This document shows, piece after piece, positions 1 to 8,227 of a stretch of DNA of 64,000 nucleotides. The DNA comes from Arthrobacter sp. AFG20. GTDB taxonomy: Bacteria; Actinomycetota; Actinomycetes; Actinomycetales; Micrococcaceae. Positions within the stretch are counted from its first letter, which is position 1. Each line of letters begins with the position of its first letter. The position numbers were made by a program, and so were the translations under genes. The stretch covers positions 301,761 through 365,760 of the forward strand of contig NZ_PJMC01000004.1 in the NCBI RefSeq assembly GCF_002892795.1, in the 5' to 3' direction. Under the pieces are notes generated by a model. The model was not told the origin of the DNA. It ran no database searches and saw only the letters and a list, made by a program, of their open reading frames with translations.

Positions 1-218
1 TCAGGTGGCACGGCGCAGGCCGCAGCTTGGCCGATCGTCATATCGTTCGTGACTAGCTCCGCCACCATCGAAATGGCGTGTTACACGGCGGTCAGCACCC
101 AAAGCCGACGGAAACCGCGACTTCTACCTCGTGGCAGACGGACCACACCCCACGATTTTAGAGAACAAGGGACTCGTGGAACACATCTCCCCGGCATCAA
201 CACCCGCCATGTAGGGTC
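1..218. other. left-edge stretch, no secure gene
   Basis: No complete gene is visible. A minus-strand frame opening at an ATG at 66-68 runs off the left edge, but it has no ribosome binding site and only about 22 codons are present. On the plus strand, about 104-214 translates to a short stretch containing D-F-Y-L-x-x-D-G-x-H-P, which resembles the C-terminal block of SGNH hydrolases. It could be a decayed relative of the neighbouring lipoprotein gene. Both readings are weak. Confidence 0.25.
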
Positions 219-947
219 TTAGCGGAGCGCGGCGATAACGCGAAGCGCTATCGCCTTGTGGCCCGCGTCGTTGACAAGACCGCCGTCTTTAAGGACCATG
301 CTGTCAACAATGATGTCCGGCTTGATGAGGCTGACATACTGGGCCTGTACCGATGCGGCGGCGTCCTGGACGAGCTTGTCGAAAGTTTCCACATCGGGGT
401 TCACGCCCCAAGGCGTGGACGGGCCAACAGCAATGATCTTCGCCTTAGGCAACTTGGCTCGGATGCTAGCGAAGGTGTTCTCGATGGATTTGACGACCGC
501 CCCGCGGCTTTCGTTGAATGCCGTGAAGTCATTCTGACCCCCGGCAATGAAAACAATATCCGGCGACTCGGCCACGGCGGCAGGGATCATTCCCTCATAG
601 TTGGTGCAGTGCTCCAGCCCACAACCCGCCATGCCCGCGGTAGCGAGATAACCAGTACCGCCGCGCCCCAGGTTCACGAAGCGCCAGTCCATGGCCGCCG
701 CGACACGGTTGACCCAGCGGTTAGCAGGCGCAGACGCACCAGTGCCCTGCGTGTACGAATCACCAAGAAAGACAGCCTCTAGGCGCTCATCAGAGGCCAA
801 TGGCTGCAAGTCCTTGTGGTTCTCGTAGTACTCGGCTACCCGGTCAGAGACGGGGGGCGGCTCTTGAACGCAGCCGGTCGTGACGGCAAGGGCGGCGGCC
901 GCCATGGCAGCCGTGATGATACGACGCAAACAGTCCCCCAAGAGCAA
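219..947 (-). CDS. SGNH/GDSL-family hydrolase, lipoprotein
   Basis: Probable exported esterase or deacetylase of 242 aa, anchored outside the membrane by lipid. The N-terminus has a hydrophobic segment ending in a lipobox (A-V-T-T-G-C, lipidated Cys about residue 26). SGNH blocks are in order: G-D-S-Y around 62-65 with nucleophile Ser64, the Gly block around 94-99, G-G-Q-N-D around 136-140 with the oxyanion Asn, and D-A-G-H around 227-230 supplying Asp and His. All catalytic residues are present. SGNH enzymes near polysaccharide genes often add or remove acyl groups on surface polymers, which fits the tyrosine kinase and glycosyltransferase beyond the gap. The substrate cannot be read from the sequence. 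Confidence 0.85.
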   Translation of the reverse strand: MLLGDCLRRIITAAMAAAALAVTTGCVQEPPPVSDRVAEYYENHKDLQPLASDERLEAVFLGDSYTQGTGASAPANRWVNRVAAAMDWRFVNLGRGGTGYLATAGMAGCGLEHCTNYEGMIPAAVAESPDIVFIAGGQNDFTAFNESRGAVVKSIENTFASIRAKLPKAKIIAVGPSTPWGVNPDVETFDKLVQDAAASVQAQYVSLIKPDIIVDSMVLKDGGLVNDAGHKAIALRVIAALR

Positions 948-1849
948 GAAGTGAATGCCCTAATTATAGGGCTCCTAAAGACCGGCTTTGTCCCCTAATT
1001 GAATGGACAGGAAGTGTCGCCCCCGCGATGTGAGCATGAGGTTCGGGTCCAGTGGGGATCCAGTTGGAGTTGGCTGGAGCGTCCGTGAAGGTTCGCGGGC
1101 GCCTCACAGGGCTTCTGCTGGCGGGGCAGGTGTGGTGGTTGTCGTTCAGGCCCGTGCCCAGGTTCCGTTATTCTCGTAGAGCCCGAGGTTCAGCAGTTCG
1201 CGCAGGTTCAGGCCCGCGATCCGCAGTTGCAGCCAGGAGTCTCAAGCAGTGTCCGGTTTGTCGGTAGGAGTGTGGTCATACCCGGTAGCGCAGGCGGCCA
1301 TCAACTCCTGCCCGCCGGAGATTTCGTGGCCGAAGCGCTGGACCACGGCGATCGATTACATGATGGTGTCTAGCCTTGCGATCGCGTCGTTCAGGAGTAT
1401 TGAATCCACTGCCCGCCGATTGGACTTCAGGATCTCGGTGTAGGCGATGACTTCCGCGATCGCTTCCATGGTCCGATGCGGGTTCCCGGAGGCGGTTCAG
1501 ACAACGGCGCCAATACGTCAGCGTGCTCGGGTGGAATGCGTATTGGTCAGCCCGTATCCGCACGCGGGCTTCCACCCCAGGTCAAACCTTAACGCCTCCT
1601 CGGTTTCGAAATCAGAGAGCCTGCAAAGCCTGCCGCACAAGCACGGAATCGATCACCGGAGCCAGAACCGAAGGTCGGGCCCACCGCGACGGGACCAGGT
1701 CCCATTATGGAATCCAGAAACAACCGCCCCCTGTACCACCAGCCCCACCGGTCGAGCCGACCGTCGCGGCCATTATTTCAGCGGTGTCCTAGAGGTGGAC
1801 TCAATCTATCCAGCAGCGTCCCGTGGGCTCGACATAAACATATTAGACA
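948..1849. other. about 900 bp with no convincing gene
   Basis: Several frames are open but none has a recognisable protein. On the minus strand around 1360-1470 a short reading begins M-E-A-I-A-E-V-I-A-Y-T-E-I-L-K and stops after fewer than 40 codons; it may be the remnant of a decayed gene. The stretch separates two surface-related genes and looks degenerate. Confidence 0.4.
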
Positions 1850-3337
1850 TTAAGAACGACCAGCCCGTCGCGAGGGAAACACTCCGGCGGGTCGGTCGCC
1901 GCTGTCTGTGGTGGCCCCTGCAAATTCTCCCGCTGATTCGCCTCGCGGCGGCCGCTTTCGTGTTGTTGCTTGGGCTGCACCATGTTTCTCACTCGACGAG
2001 TAGTAACTGTATGAGTAGGCGTCAGGCCCCTTAGCCGGCAAGCGGTTCATCACGATTCCGAGTACGTTTGCCCCGACCATTTGGAGGGAATTGAAGGACT
2101 TTTCCAAGTCTTGATGCCGGAGTTTTCGTGATCCCACGACCATCACCACTCCGCCGACGTGCTGGGATAGAACCGCTGCATCAGTCACCGGAAGCAGCGG
2201 AGGTGCATCGATGATAATCGCATCAAATGCGTGCTCGAGACGATCAATTAGACGTTTCATTTCCTCCGAGCCAAGTAGCTCGGATGGATTTGGCGGAATC
2301 TGTCCGGATGTTAGTACGAACAGATTTTCGTCGCCCCAGGGTTGAAGTAGATCATTTACATCAGAAATACCCACTAGTGCCGTCGTCAGCCCAGCGTTGC
2401 GGTCCAATCCCAGATAGTCGCCAACGGCTGGCCGACGAAGATCGGCGTCAATGAGGCACACCGTCTGCCCTGCCTGGGACAGGGCAATAGCAAGGTTTAC
2501 GGCGGTTGTACTTTTACCCTCCCCGGGTAGCGACGATGTGATGAGCACGGTCTTCGCGTGGCCTGCAACATTGGCAAACTGAAGATTGGTGCGCAGCTGG
2601 CGAAAGGACTCAGCTCTCGGGCTTTGCGGCTTCGCTTGACTGAGCAACGGCTCCTTGACCGCGTCTTGATCAAATGAGATACCGCCCAAGAGCGGGGAGT
2701 CGGTTACTTTTCGGAGATCAACCTCCCCCCTAATACGGTTGTCCAACGTGGTTCGGAGTATCGCTGCGGCGACGCCAAGCGCCAGCCCCAGGACGGCGCC
2801 TAGGAGGAGATTCAGCCGCGTGTTGGGGGAAGAGGGCGATGCCGCTGCCTCTGCCGGCGCTACCACGGAAAGACTCACGGGTGAGGAACCGCCTGTTTTT
2901 GGCTTCTCCAAGTTGTCAATCGCTTTGATGAGGCTACTGGCCGTCGCCTGCGCGATGGCTGCAGCTTGAACCGGAGAAGCATCCGCTACTGAGATGTTGA
3001 TCAATACGGTGTTTGCATCGCTTGTGGCCCTTATTCGGGCTGCGAGCTCGTCCGCTTCAACGGCCAAACCCAAGCTGTCGATAACGGGTTGGAGAACGAT
3101 TGGAGTCGTCACCGTCTTCACGTAGGACTGTACCCGTGCCTGGCTGAAAGTGTTGCCCTGTTGAAGTTCTGACACACTTCCAGAACTTTGAATGGCTACA
3201 AAAAGCTGCGTGTCTGACGTATACGTCGGCTTGACTGCTATCGACACTAGGCCGCCAACCAAAAGCCCAATGAGCGAAACGGAGATGACGACAAGCCAGT
3301 GGCGTCTTAGAATCCGCAGATAGTCGCGTAGGTCCAA
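1850..3337 (-). CDS. Wzc/CpsD-like tyrosine autokinase fused to chain-length determinant domain
   Basis: A 495-aa membrane BY-kinase expected to control polymerisation or export of a surface polysaccharide. An N-terminal Wzz domain has one membrane helix at about 15-35 and a second at about 175-195, bracketing the extracellular loop. The cytoplasmic kinase follows: Walker A P-G-E-G-K-S-T at 271-277, Walker A' L-I-D-A-D-L-R-R-P near 295-303, and Walker B I-I-I-D-A-P-P near 374-380. A C-terminal tyrosine cluster at about 441-446 is the likely autophosphorylation site. Fusion of the two domains is the usual actinobacterial form. A second complete homologue lies at 19654-21234. The glycosyltransferase at 3685 is divergent, so the intervening 350 bp probably carries both promoters. 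Confidence 0.92.
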   Translation of the reverse strand: MDLRDYLRILRRHWLVVISVSLIGLLVGGLVSIAVKPTYTSDTQLFVAIQSSGSVSELQQGNTFSQARVQSYVKTVTTPIVLQPVIDSLGLAVEADELAARIRATSDANTVLINISVADASPVQAAAIAQATASSLIKAIDNLEKPKTGGSSPVSLSVVAPAEAAASPSSPNTRLNLLLGAVLGLALGVAAAILRTTLDNRIRGEVDLRKVTDSPLLGGISFDQDAVKEPLLSQAKPQSPRAESFRQLRTNLQFANVAGHAKTVLITSSLPGEGKSTTAVNLAIALSQAGQTVCLIDADLRRPAVGDYLGLDRNAGLTTALVGISDVNDLLQPWGDENLFVLTSGQIPPNPSELLGSEEMKRLIDRLEHAFDAIIIDAPPLLPVTDAAVLSQHVGGVVMVVGSRKLRHQDLEKSFNSLQMVGANVLGIVMNRLPAKGPDAYSYSYYSSSEKHGAAQATTRKRPPRGESAGEFAGATTDSGDRPAGVFPSRRAGRS

Positions 3338-3684
3338 ACCGGAGCCCCCCTGAATCGGCTACTGGGACCTGCCGCGAGGCGTGGCACCAGAACGGCAATA
3401 TTCGTGCTGTCCAGAGAATTATACCGTCTGGGCAAGGACCTGGCTTTCCGAGCAACGGTTGGCGCCCGGAGGGATCCATTCGTTAGCCGCCCTTGTTGCC
3501 CGTTCGCGGTAACACGCGGCCGGGACCTCATAAAGGTCCTGAAGACAGCTTATTGCCGCTCACTCGCTCTCGAAGCGTGCGTTCGCGGCACATCTGACGG
3601 GCCTATGTCAACTCCTCGACAGAACTAGTTCCGCATGCTGATGACGGATACTAGGAGCACAGCAGATATTTGGGAGCAACCATA
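3338..3684. other. divergent intergenic region
   Basis: This 347-bp gap lies between the BY-kinase and the glycosyltransferase and should hold two outward promoters. I see no protein-coding frame and cannot assign promoter boxes with confidence. A G-G-A-G motif at about 3653 and a G-G-G-A-G at 3672-3676 are the only clear ribosome-binding candidates for the downstream gene. Confidence 0.4.
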
Positions 3685-4560
3685 TTGAAAACCGCCGTTA
3701 TCGTCGCCACCGTCAACCGCCAAGACCACCTTGCGCGGTTGATTCGCGATTTGAGCCAACAGACAGTTCGTCCCGATGTTGTGCTAGTTTCCGCGCCTGA
3801 AGCCAAAGACCTTTGCGCGGGAATCGAGGGATACGTCGGCTGGGTGGTGACCATTATTGGTCGACGAGGCGCCAGTGCGCAAAGGAATGCCGCCTTGGAT
3901 CATGTCCCGTCGGACACGGACTTTGTTTTCTTCTTCGACGATGATATGACATTGCGGAATGACTACATAGAAAATGCCATTTCCGCCTTCGCGGTGAGCG
4001 GGGAGATTGTTGGTCTCACGGGCAATGTGCTGCTCGATGGTGCCGGATCTGGTAGGCCTGTGAGTTTTCCTGAGGCGGATGAAGCCTTCGTTCTGAGCTT
4101 TGAAAGCCCCAGCGAAATCTCGACTAAAGTAGCCAAGCTGTATGGATGCAATTTTGCTGTCCGCCTAAATGCTGCGACGGACCTCCGATTCGATGAACGA
4201 CTTCCGCTTTACTCCTGGCTTGAAGATCTCGACTTCTCTAAGCGCCTGGCACAACGGGGCGCTCTTGTACGCGAGTTCACATGCTTTGGCGTTCACCATG
4301 GATCGCCATCTGGCGGCCGAACACAGCATTTGCGTTTCGGCTACTCCCAGATCACGAATCCCGTATATTTGTGGAGAAAAGGGTCAATCAAGTCGGCGAA
4401 CGCGGCAGTCTTGATTTTCAGGCCGCTGCTTGCGAATCTTCGAGGAGCCCTAAGTGGAGATTCTAAGGGAGCACGCCGAGCGCGACTTAAGGGAAACGCA
4501 ATGAGCGTGGCTGACCTTGTCAGGGGGCGACTCACGCCAGAGAGAATCACTACTTTTTAG
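3685..4560 (+). CDS. family-2 glycosyltransferase
   Basis: A GT-A-fold sugar transferase of about 291 aa, presumably acting at the cytoplasmic face during polysaccharide assembly. The N-terminus T-A-V-I-V-A-T-V-N-R is typical of GT2 nucleotide-sugar binding, and F-F-F-D-D-D-M supplies the DxD-type metal-binding aspartates. A later W-L-E-D-L-D-F segment resembles the acceptor-side ED motif. I chose the TTG at 3685 because a G-G-G-A-G lies about 8 nt upstream and the protein then starts like family members; an in-frame TTG at 3670 would add five residues. It is divergent from the BY-kinase. Donor and acceptor sugars are unknown. Confidence 0.85.
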   Translation: MKTAVIVATVNRQDHLARLIRDLSQQTVRPDVVLVSAPEAKDLCAGIEGYVGWVVTIIGRRGASAQRNAALDHVPSDTDFVFFFDDDMTLRNDYIENAISAFAVSGEIVGLTGNVLLDGAGSGRPVSFPEADEAFVLSFESPSEISTKVAKLYGCNFAVRLNAATDLRFDERLPLYSWLEDLDFSKRLAQRGALVREFTCFGVHHGSPSGGRTQHLRFGYSQITNPVYLWRKGSIKSANAAVLIFRPLLANLRGALSGDSKGARRARLKGNAMSVADLVRGRLTPERITTF

Positions 4561-5230
4561 AGTGTCCACGGCGAGCAAGCGTTTTAGAGGCGTTCGCAAG
4601 TCCAAAGTCCGCACTGACGGTGCTTTTTCGGCTTTTGGACAAGGGTAGTATTTTCCTGCCCGAGGCAGATCTCCTCAATTGCCAGTCAGTTTTGCCCGAC
4701 CGGCGACGGGGTATATGTCTGTCTCCTGCGCTGCTAGTGCGCATGCTGGCTCTCCTGCTCGGCCACACGCAGCAGCAGGCCGGTCTCGGTTGTCGTGACC
4801 GAGTTGATGGATGCCCTCGACACCGAGCAGGGCTTCCGGCAGTGTTCGCCAGCGCCCGGCCAGGAGCAGGAGTTATTCCACATCAGGGGTTTCTGATTGT
4901 TTGCTTTGCTGGGTCGCTACGAATCCAAAATTCGGCCATGCCCTCTTTTCAGCACCACGATGCCGCAGCGGCCGTTCAGGTAGCAGGTTCCAGGGATGTC
5001 TCCTTGGCTGTCGCCATCTTGTCCCATGTGACGTTGGCTGGTGTGGTGCCGCGAGAATCCAACGAATGGCATTACTCCTCATGGATCTTCGCTGCGAAGT
5101 TGTATTTCACTGTTTAGGCGGTCAAGAACGACAGGAAGAGGGCTTTGTTCAAACAGGCAGCAGCTAACTTGATCCTGTTTCGCGGCGACTCGCCTTCATC
5201 CAAACTGTAACTTGTCTCACCTAAACTTCA
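4561..5230. other. 670-bp gap without a supportable gene
   Basis: An open frame of 165 codons crosses 4620-5117, but its translation has no recognisable domain, no ribosome binding site and a composition typical of a shadow or decayed sequence. I treat the segment as the non-coding boundary between the polysaccharide genes and the dehydrogenase island. Confidence 0.4.
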
Positions 5231-5698
5231 TCACCGGGTATCCACATCCTCAAACACCAGGAACGTCTGCGTATCCAGCACCCCGGGCATGGACTGCAGC
5301 TGATCGAAGATCACCCGCCGCAGATGTACGTTGTCCATGGCCCGCACCAGCAGTATGACGTCAAAGTCCCCGCCCACTAAGGCGATGTGATGCACCTCGG
5401 GAATGGCCCGAAGCTGTTCCCGGAGTTCCCGCCACGAGTGCTGCTGAACCTTAAGCGTCACGTATGCGGAGGACTTCAGGCCGGCCTTTATCGGATCTAC
5501 CAGGGCCGTGAACTTCGTCAGCACACCCTGGCCAGTGAGCCGCGCTATCCGCGTGTAGGCGTGTGCCCGGGAAATGTGGACGTTCTCGGCCACCTGCGTC
5601 ACAGACATCCGGCCATCCCTTGTCAGCTCGGCAATGATGTTGCGGTCCACATCGTCCATAGGCACCGCTGACGGCTCCTCCTCGTATGGTTCGGCCAT
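5231..5698 (-). CDS. Lrp/AsnC-family transcriptional regulator
   Basis: A DNA-binding regulator of about 155 aa. The N-terminal winged helix begins at M-D-D-V-D-R-N-I-I-A-E-L, with the recognition segment around V-H-I-S-R-A-H-A-Y-T-R-I, followed by an RAM ligand-binding and oligomerisation domain whose E-V-H-H-I-A-L-V-G-G-D-F-D core is typical of the family. I chose the ATG at 5698 because G-T-G-G-G-A-G lies about 10 nt upstream; the open frame extends to 5794 without a comparable site. It is transcribed divergently from the E1-alpha gene, the arrangement of BkdR-type regulators of branched-chain keto-acid dehydrogenase operons. By analogy it may sense branched-chain amino or keto acids; that is inference. 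Confidence 0.88.
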   Translation of the reverse strand: MAEPYEEEPSAVPMDDVDRNIIAELTRDGRMSVTQVAENVHISRAHAYTRIARLTGQGVLTKFTALVDPIKAGLKSSAYVTLKVQQHSWRELREQLRAIPEVHHIALVGGDFDVILLVRAMDNVHLRRVIFDQLQSMPGVLDTQTFLVFEDVDTR

Positions 5699-5857
5699 TC
5701 GTCTACAACTCCCACCCGTTACACGGCTCACAATTGCGATTTGTCTTTCAGAATAGGGGAGATGAACGTACCTCTCCACGATTTGTGGCGGCACTAGATA
5801 CGAAACATCGCCCGGGCCGATACTGAAAGTGAAGAGTGGCTACAGAAGGACGGACCA
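5699..5857. promoter_or_regulatory. divergent promoter/operator region of regulator and dehydrogenase operon
   Basis: This 159-bp space between two head-to-head genes is where an Lrp-type dimer would be expected to bind. A small inverted repeat G-G-A-G-A (5758-5762) and T-C-T-C-C (5773-5777) is a possible half-site pair. A ribosome binding site, A-G-A-A-G-G-A, at 5844-5850 serves the E1-alpha gene. Promoter boxes are not assigned. Confidence 0.35.
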
Positions 5858-7114
5858 ATGACGATCTCCGCAGACCACACTGCCCCCAAGACGACGCAGG
5901 CTGAACCCGTACCTGAGCAATCCGGGGATACATATCTGGCAGGCGCAGCGGCCGAGGCAGTGCGCAAGTTCGGCATCACCGCCGAGGACTATATGCTGCC
6001 GGCCCGCCACCAGATTCAGATGGTGGATCAGGACGGCAACCTAAAGCATCACTCCGAACAGGGCGCGGAACCCGGCCATGAGTACCCGCTGCCCGGCGAC
6101 GATGAACTCCTCGCGGCCTACGAGCAGCTCGTAGTAGGACGGCGGGTCAATGACCAGAACTCGGCACTGGTCCGACAGGGGCGCATGGCCGTCTATCCCT
6201 CCAGTCACGGGCAAGAGGCGTGCCAGGTAGCCTCTGCACTCTGCCTGGCCGAGGGCGACTGGATGTTCCCCACGTACCGCGATGCTGTCGCCGTCATGGC
6301 GCGCGGGGTGGACCCGATCGAGGTCATGACCATCTTCCGGGGTGACTGGCACGGCGGCTACGACCCGCTGAAACACAAGGTCGGCATTCAGTGCACCCCT
6401 CTCACCACCCAGCTGCTCCACGCCGTCGGCGTCGCCCATGCCGCCAAGCTCCGCGGCGAGGACACCGTGGTCCTGGCCATGTGCGGTGACGGCGCCACGA
6501 GCGAAGGCGACTTCCATGAGGCGCTGAACTTCGCCGCCGTCTTCCACCTCCCGGTGATCTTCTTCGTGCAGAACAACCAGTACGCCATCTCGGTGCCTCT
6601 GGCCCACCAGTCCGTCGCTCCCTCGCTTGCGCACAAGGCAGTGGGCTACGGCATGGCCGGCGAACGGGTAGACGGCAACGACGTCGTCGCGCTCCTCGCC
6701 GTCCTGGACCGCGCGGTCAAGCTCGCGCGCGAAGGCTCCGGCCCGCTCCTGGTGGAGGCGCACACCTACCGCATGCAGGCCCACACGAACGCCGACGATG
6801 CCACCCGCTACCGGCAGGACAGCGAAGTGGCCCAGTGGCTGGCCCGGGATCCTCTGAGTCGGATGCGTACCTACCTCTTCGGTAGGGGGCTGCTGGATGA
6901 CGACGGCGAAGCCCGGATCGCGGAGAAGGCGGAAGCGGTTGCCACGCAACTCCGCAACGGACTCGGCGAGGATGTTCCGGTAGACCCCCAGGACCTGTTC
7001 AAGTACGTCTTCTCCACACCGACGCCCCAGCTCAAAGAACAGTCAGCGTTGCTCGCCGACGAGCTTGCCCGCGACGCCGCTGGCACTTCAACCCCTACGG
7101 AGGCCCCCGAATGA
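5858..7114 (+). CDS. bkdA: 2-oxoacid (branched-chain/pyruvate) dehydrogenase E1 alpha subunit
   Basis: Thiamine-diphosphate-dependent decarboxylase subunit, 418 aa. With E1 beta it decarboxylates a 2-oxo acid and passes the acyl group to the lipoyl arm of E2. The ThDP-binding motif runs from G-D-G at 210-212 to N-N at 239-240, the canonical spacing, and the P-T-Y-R-D segment near 138-142 is also conserved in the family. The ATG at 5858 has a good ribosome binding site at 5844-5850. The stop overlaps the E1-beta start (ATGA). A divergent Lrp regulator favours the branched-chain complex, but a pyruvate-preferring enzyme cannot be excluded. No E3 gene is adjacent, so lipoamide dehydrogenase must come from elsewhere. 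Confidence 0.93.
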   Translation: MTISADHTAPKTTQAEPVPEQSGDTYLAGAAAEAVRKFGITAEDYMLPARHQIQMVDQDGNLKHHSEQGAEPGHEYPLPGDDELLAAYEQLVVGRRVNDQNSALVRQGRMAVYPSSHGQEACQVASALCLAEGDWMFPTYRDAVAVMARGVDPIEVMTIFRGDWHGGYDPLKHKVGIQCTPLTTQLLHAVGVAHAAKLRGEDTVVLAMCGDGATSEGDFHEALNFAAVFHLPVIFFVQNNQYAISVPLAHQSVAPSLAHKAVGYGMAGERVDGNDVVALLAVLDRAVKLAREGSGPLLVEAHTYRMQAHTNADDATRYRQDSEVAQWLARDPLSRMRTYLFGRGLLDDDGEARIAEKAEAVATQLRNGLGEDVPVDPQDLFKYVFSTPTPQLKEQSALLADELARDAAGTSTPTEAPE

Positions 7115-8223
7115 GCCCCACCATCACGACGTCGTCAGAGGCGAATGGCAACATCAGTTCCGCCACGGCCCGGGCAGCCGCCTCGGCCGGGGCCACTGCG
7201 GAGGCGGCAAGGCCGCAGCCGGTCACCATGGCAAAGGCCCTGAACGCCGCCATGGCCGATGCCATGCGTGCGGATGAGTCTGTCCTGGTCTTCGGAGAGG
7301 ACGTCGGCATGCTTGGCGGCGTCTTCCGCATCACTGACGGGCTTATGAAGAGCTTCGGCGAACAGCGCTGCTTCGACACGCCCCTGGCGGAATCCGGCAT
7401 CGTCGGAATGGCCGTGGGCATGGCCATCAACGGCATGCGACCGGTCATCGAGATGCAGTTCGACGCCTTCGCCTACCCTGCCTTCGAGCAGATCGTCAGC
7501 CACGTGGCCAAGATGCACAACCGCACCAAGGGTCGAGTGAAGCTGCCCCTGGTCATCCGCGTTCCTTATGCCGGTGGCATCGGGGGAGTGGAACACCACT
7601 GTGACTCCTCCGAGTCCTACTACGCACATACCGCCGGGCTGAAGGTCTACACGCCGGCCACCGTGGCCGATGCGTACACCATGCTCCGCGAGGCCATCGA
7701 TTCGGACGACCCCGTGATGTTCATGGAGCCCAAGAAGCTCTACTGGGCCAAGGACCTGGTGGATTTGGAGCGTCTTCATGAGGACTATGAAGCAAAGGCC
7801 GATCGTGGGACGTCCACCGAGGGTCGCGCCGCCGTCGCCCGCTCCGGCACCGACGCGACCCTGATCGCCTACGGTCCCTCCGTTCCTACTGCGCTGGCGG
7901 CCGCCGCCGCGGCAGCCGAGGAAGGCCGCTCCCTGGAGGTCATCGACATCCGAACCATCGTGCCGTTCGACGACGAGACCGTCTCCGCCTCTGTCCGGAA
8001 GACCGGCCGTGCCGTGGTGATCGCCGAGGCGCACGGGTTCGCGTCCGTGTCCTCGGAGATCGTGGCCCGCGTTCAGGAGCGCTGCTTCCACTACCTTGCC
8101 GCGCCCATCCGCCGGGTCACAGGCTTCGACGTCCCCTACCCGGCACCGAAGCTCGAGCACTACTATCTGCCCGGTGTGGACCGCATCCTCGACGCCGTTG
8201 ACGACCTCCAGTGGGAAGACTGA
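7111..8223 (+). CDS. bkdB: 2-oxoacid dehydrogenase E1 beta subunit
   Basis: Partner of E1 alpha, 370 aa; the two form the heterotetrameric decarboxylase. It has the transketolase pyrimidine-binding region (V-F-G-E-D-V-G, then the P-L-A-E-S-G-I-V-G block) and the C-terminal transketolase domain (L-E-V-I-D-I-R-T-I-V-P-F-D). The first 30 or so residues are Ala/Ser/Thr-rich and precede the conserved start around Q-P-V-T-M-A-K-A-L-N, so an internal ATG is possible, but the ATGA overlap with the preceding stop supports the annotated start through translational coupling. Same operon and same substrate uncertainty as E1 alpha. Confidence 0.93.
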   Translation: MSPTITTSSEANGNISSATARAAASAGATAEAARPQPVTMAKALNAAMADAMRADESVLVFGEDVGMLGGVFRITDGLMKSFGEQRCFDTPLAESGIVGMAVGMAINGMRPVIEMQFDAFAYPAFEQIVSHVAKMHNRTKGRVKLPLVIRVPYAGGIGGVEHHCDSSESYYAHTAGLKVYTPATVADAYTMLREAIDSDDPVMFMEPKKLYWAKDLVDLERLHEDYEAKADRGTSTEGRAAVARSGTDATLIAYGPSVPTALAAAAAAAEEGRSLEVIDIRTIVPFDDETVSASVRKTGRAVVIAEAHGFASVSSEIVARVQERCFHYLAAPIRRVTGFDVPYPAPKLEHYYLPGVDRILDAVDDLQWED

Positions 8224-8227
8224 TCAA

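Noticed and set aside
4620..5117. 165-codon open frame in the gap before the Lrp gene
   Set aside because: No recognisable domain, no ribosome binding site; likely degenerate sequence.
6041..6949. Long open minus-strand frame (302 codons) opposite E1 alpha
   Set aside because: Antisense shadow of a high-GC coding gene; no domain, and the plus strand encodes intact E1 alpha.
7135..8160. 341-codon minus-strand frame opposite E1 beta
   Set aside because: Composition (Gly/His/Arg/Val runs) and lack of domains mark it as a shadow.
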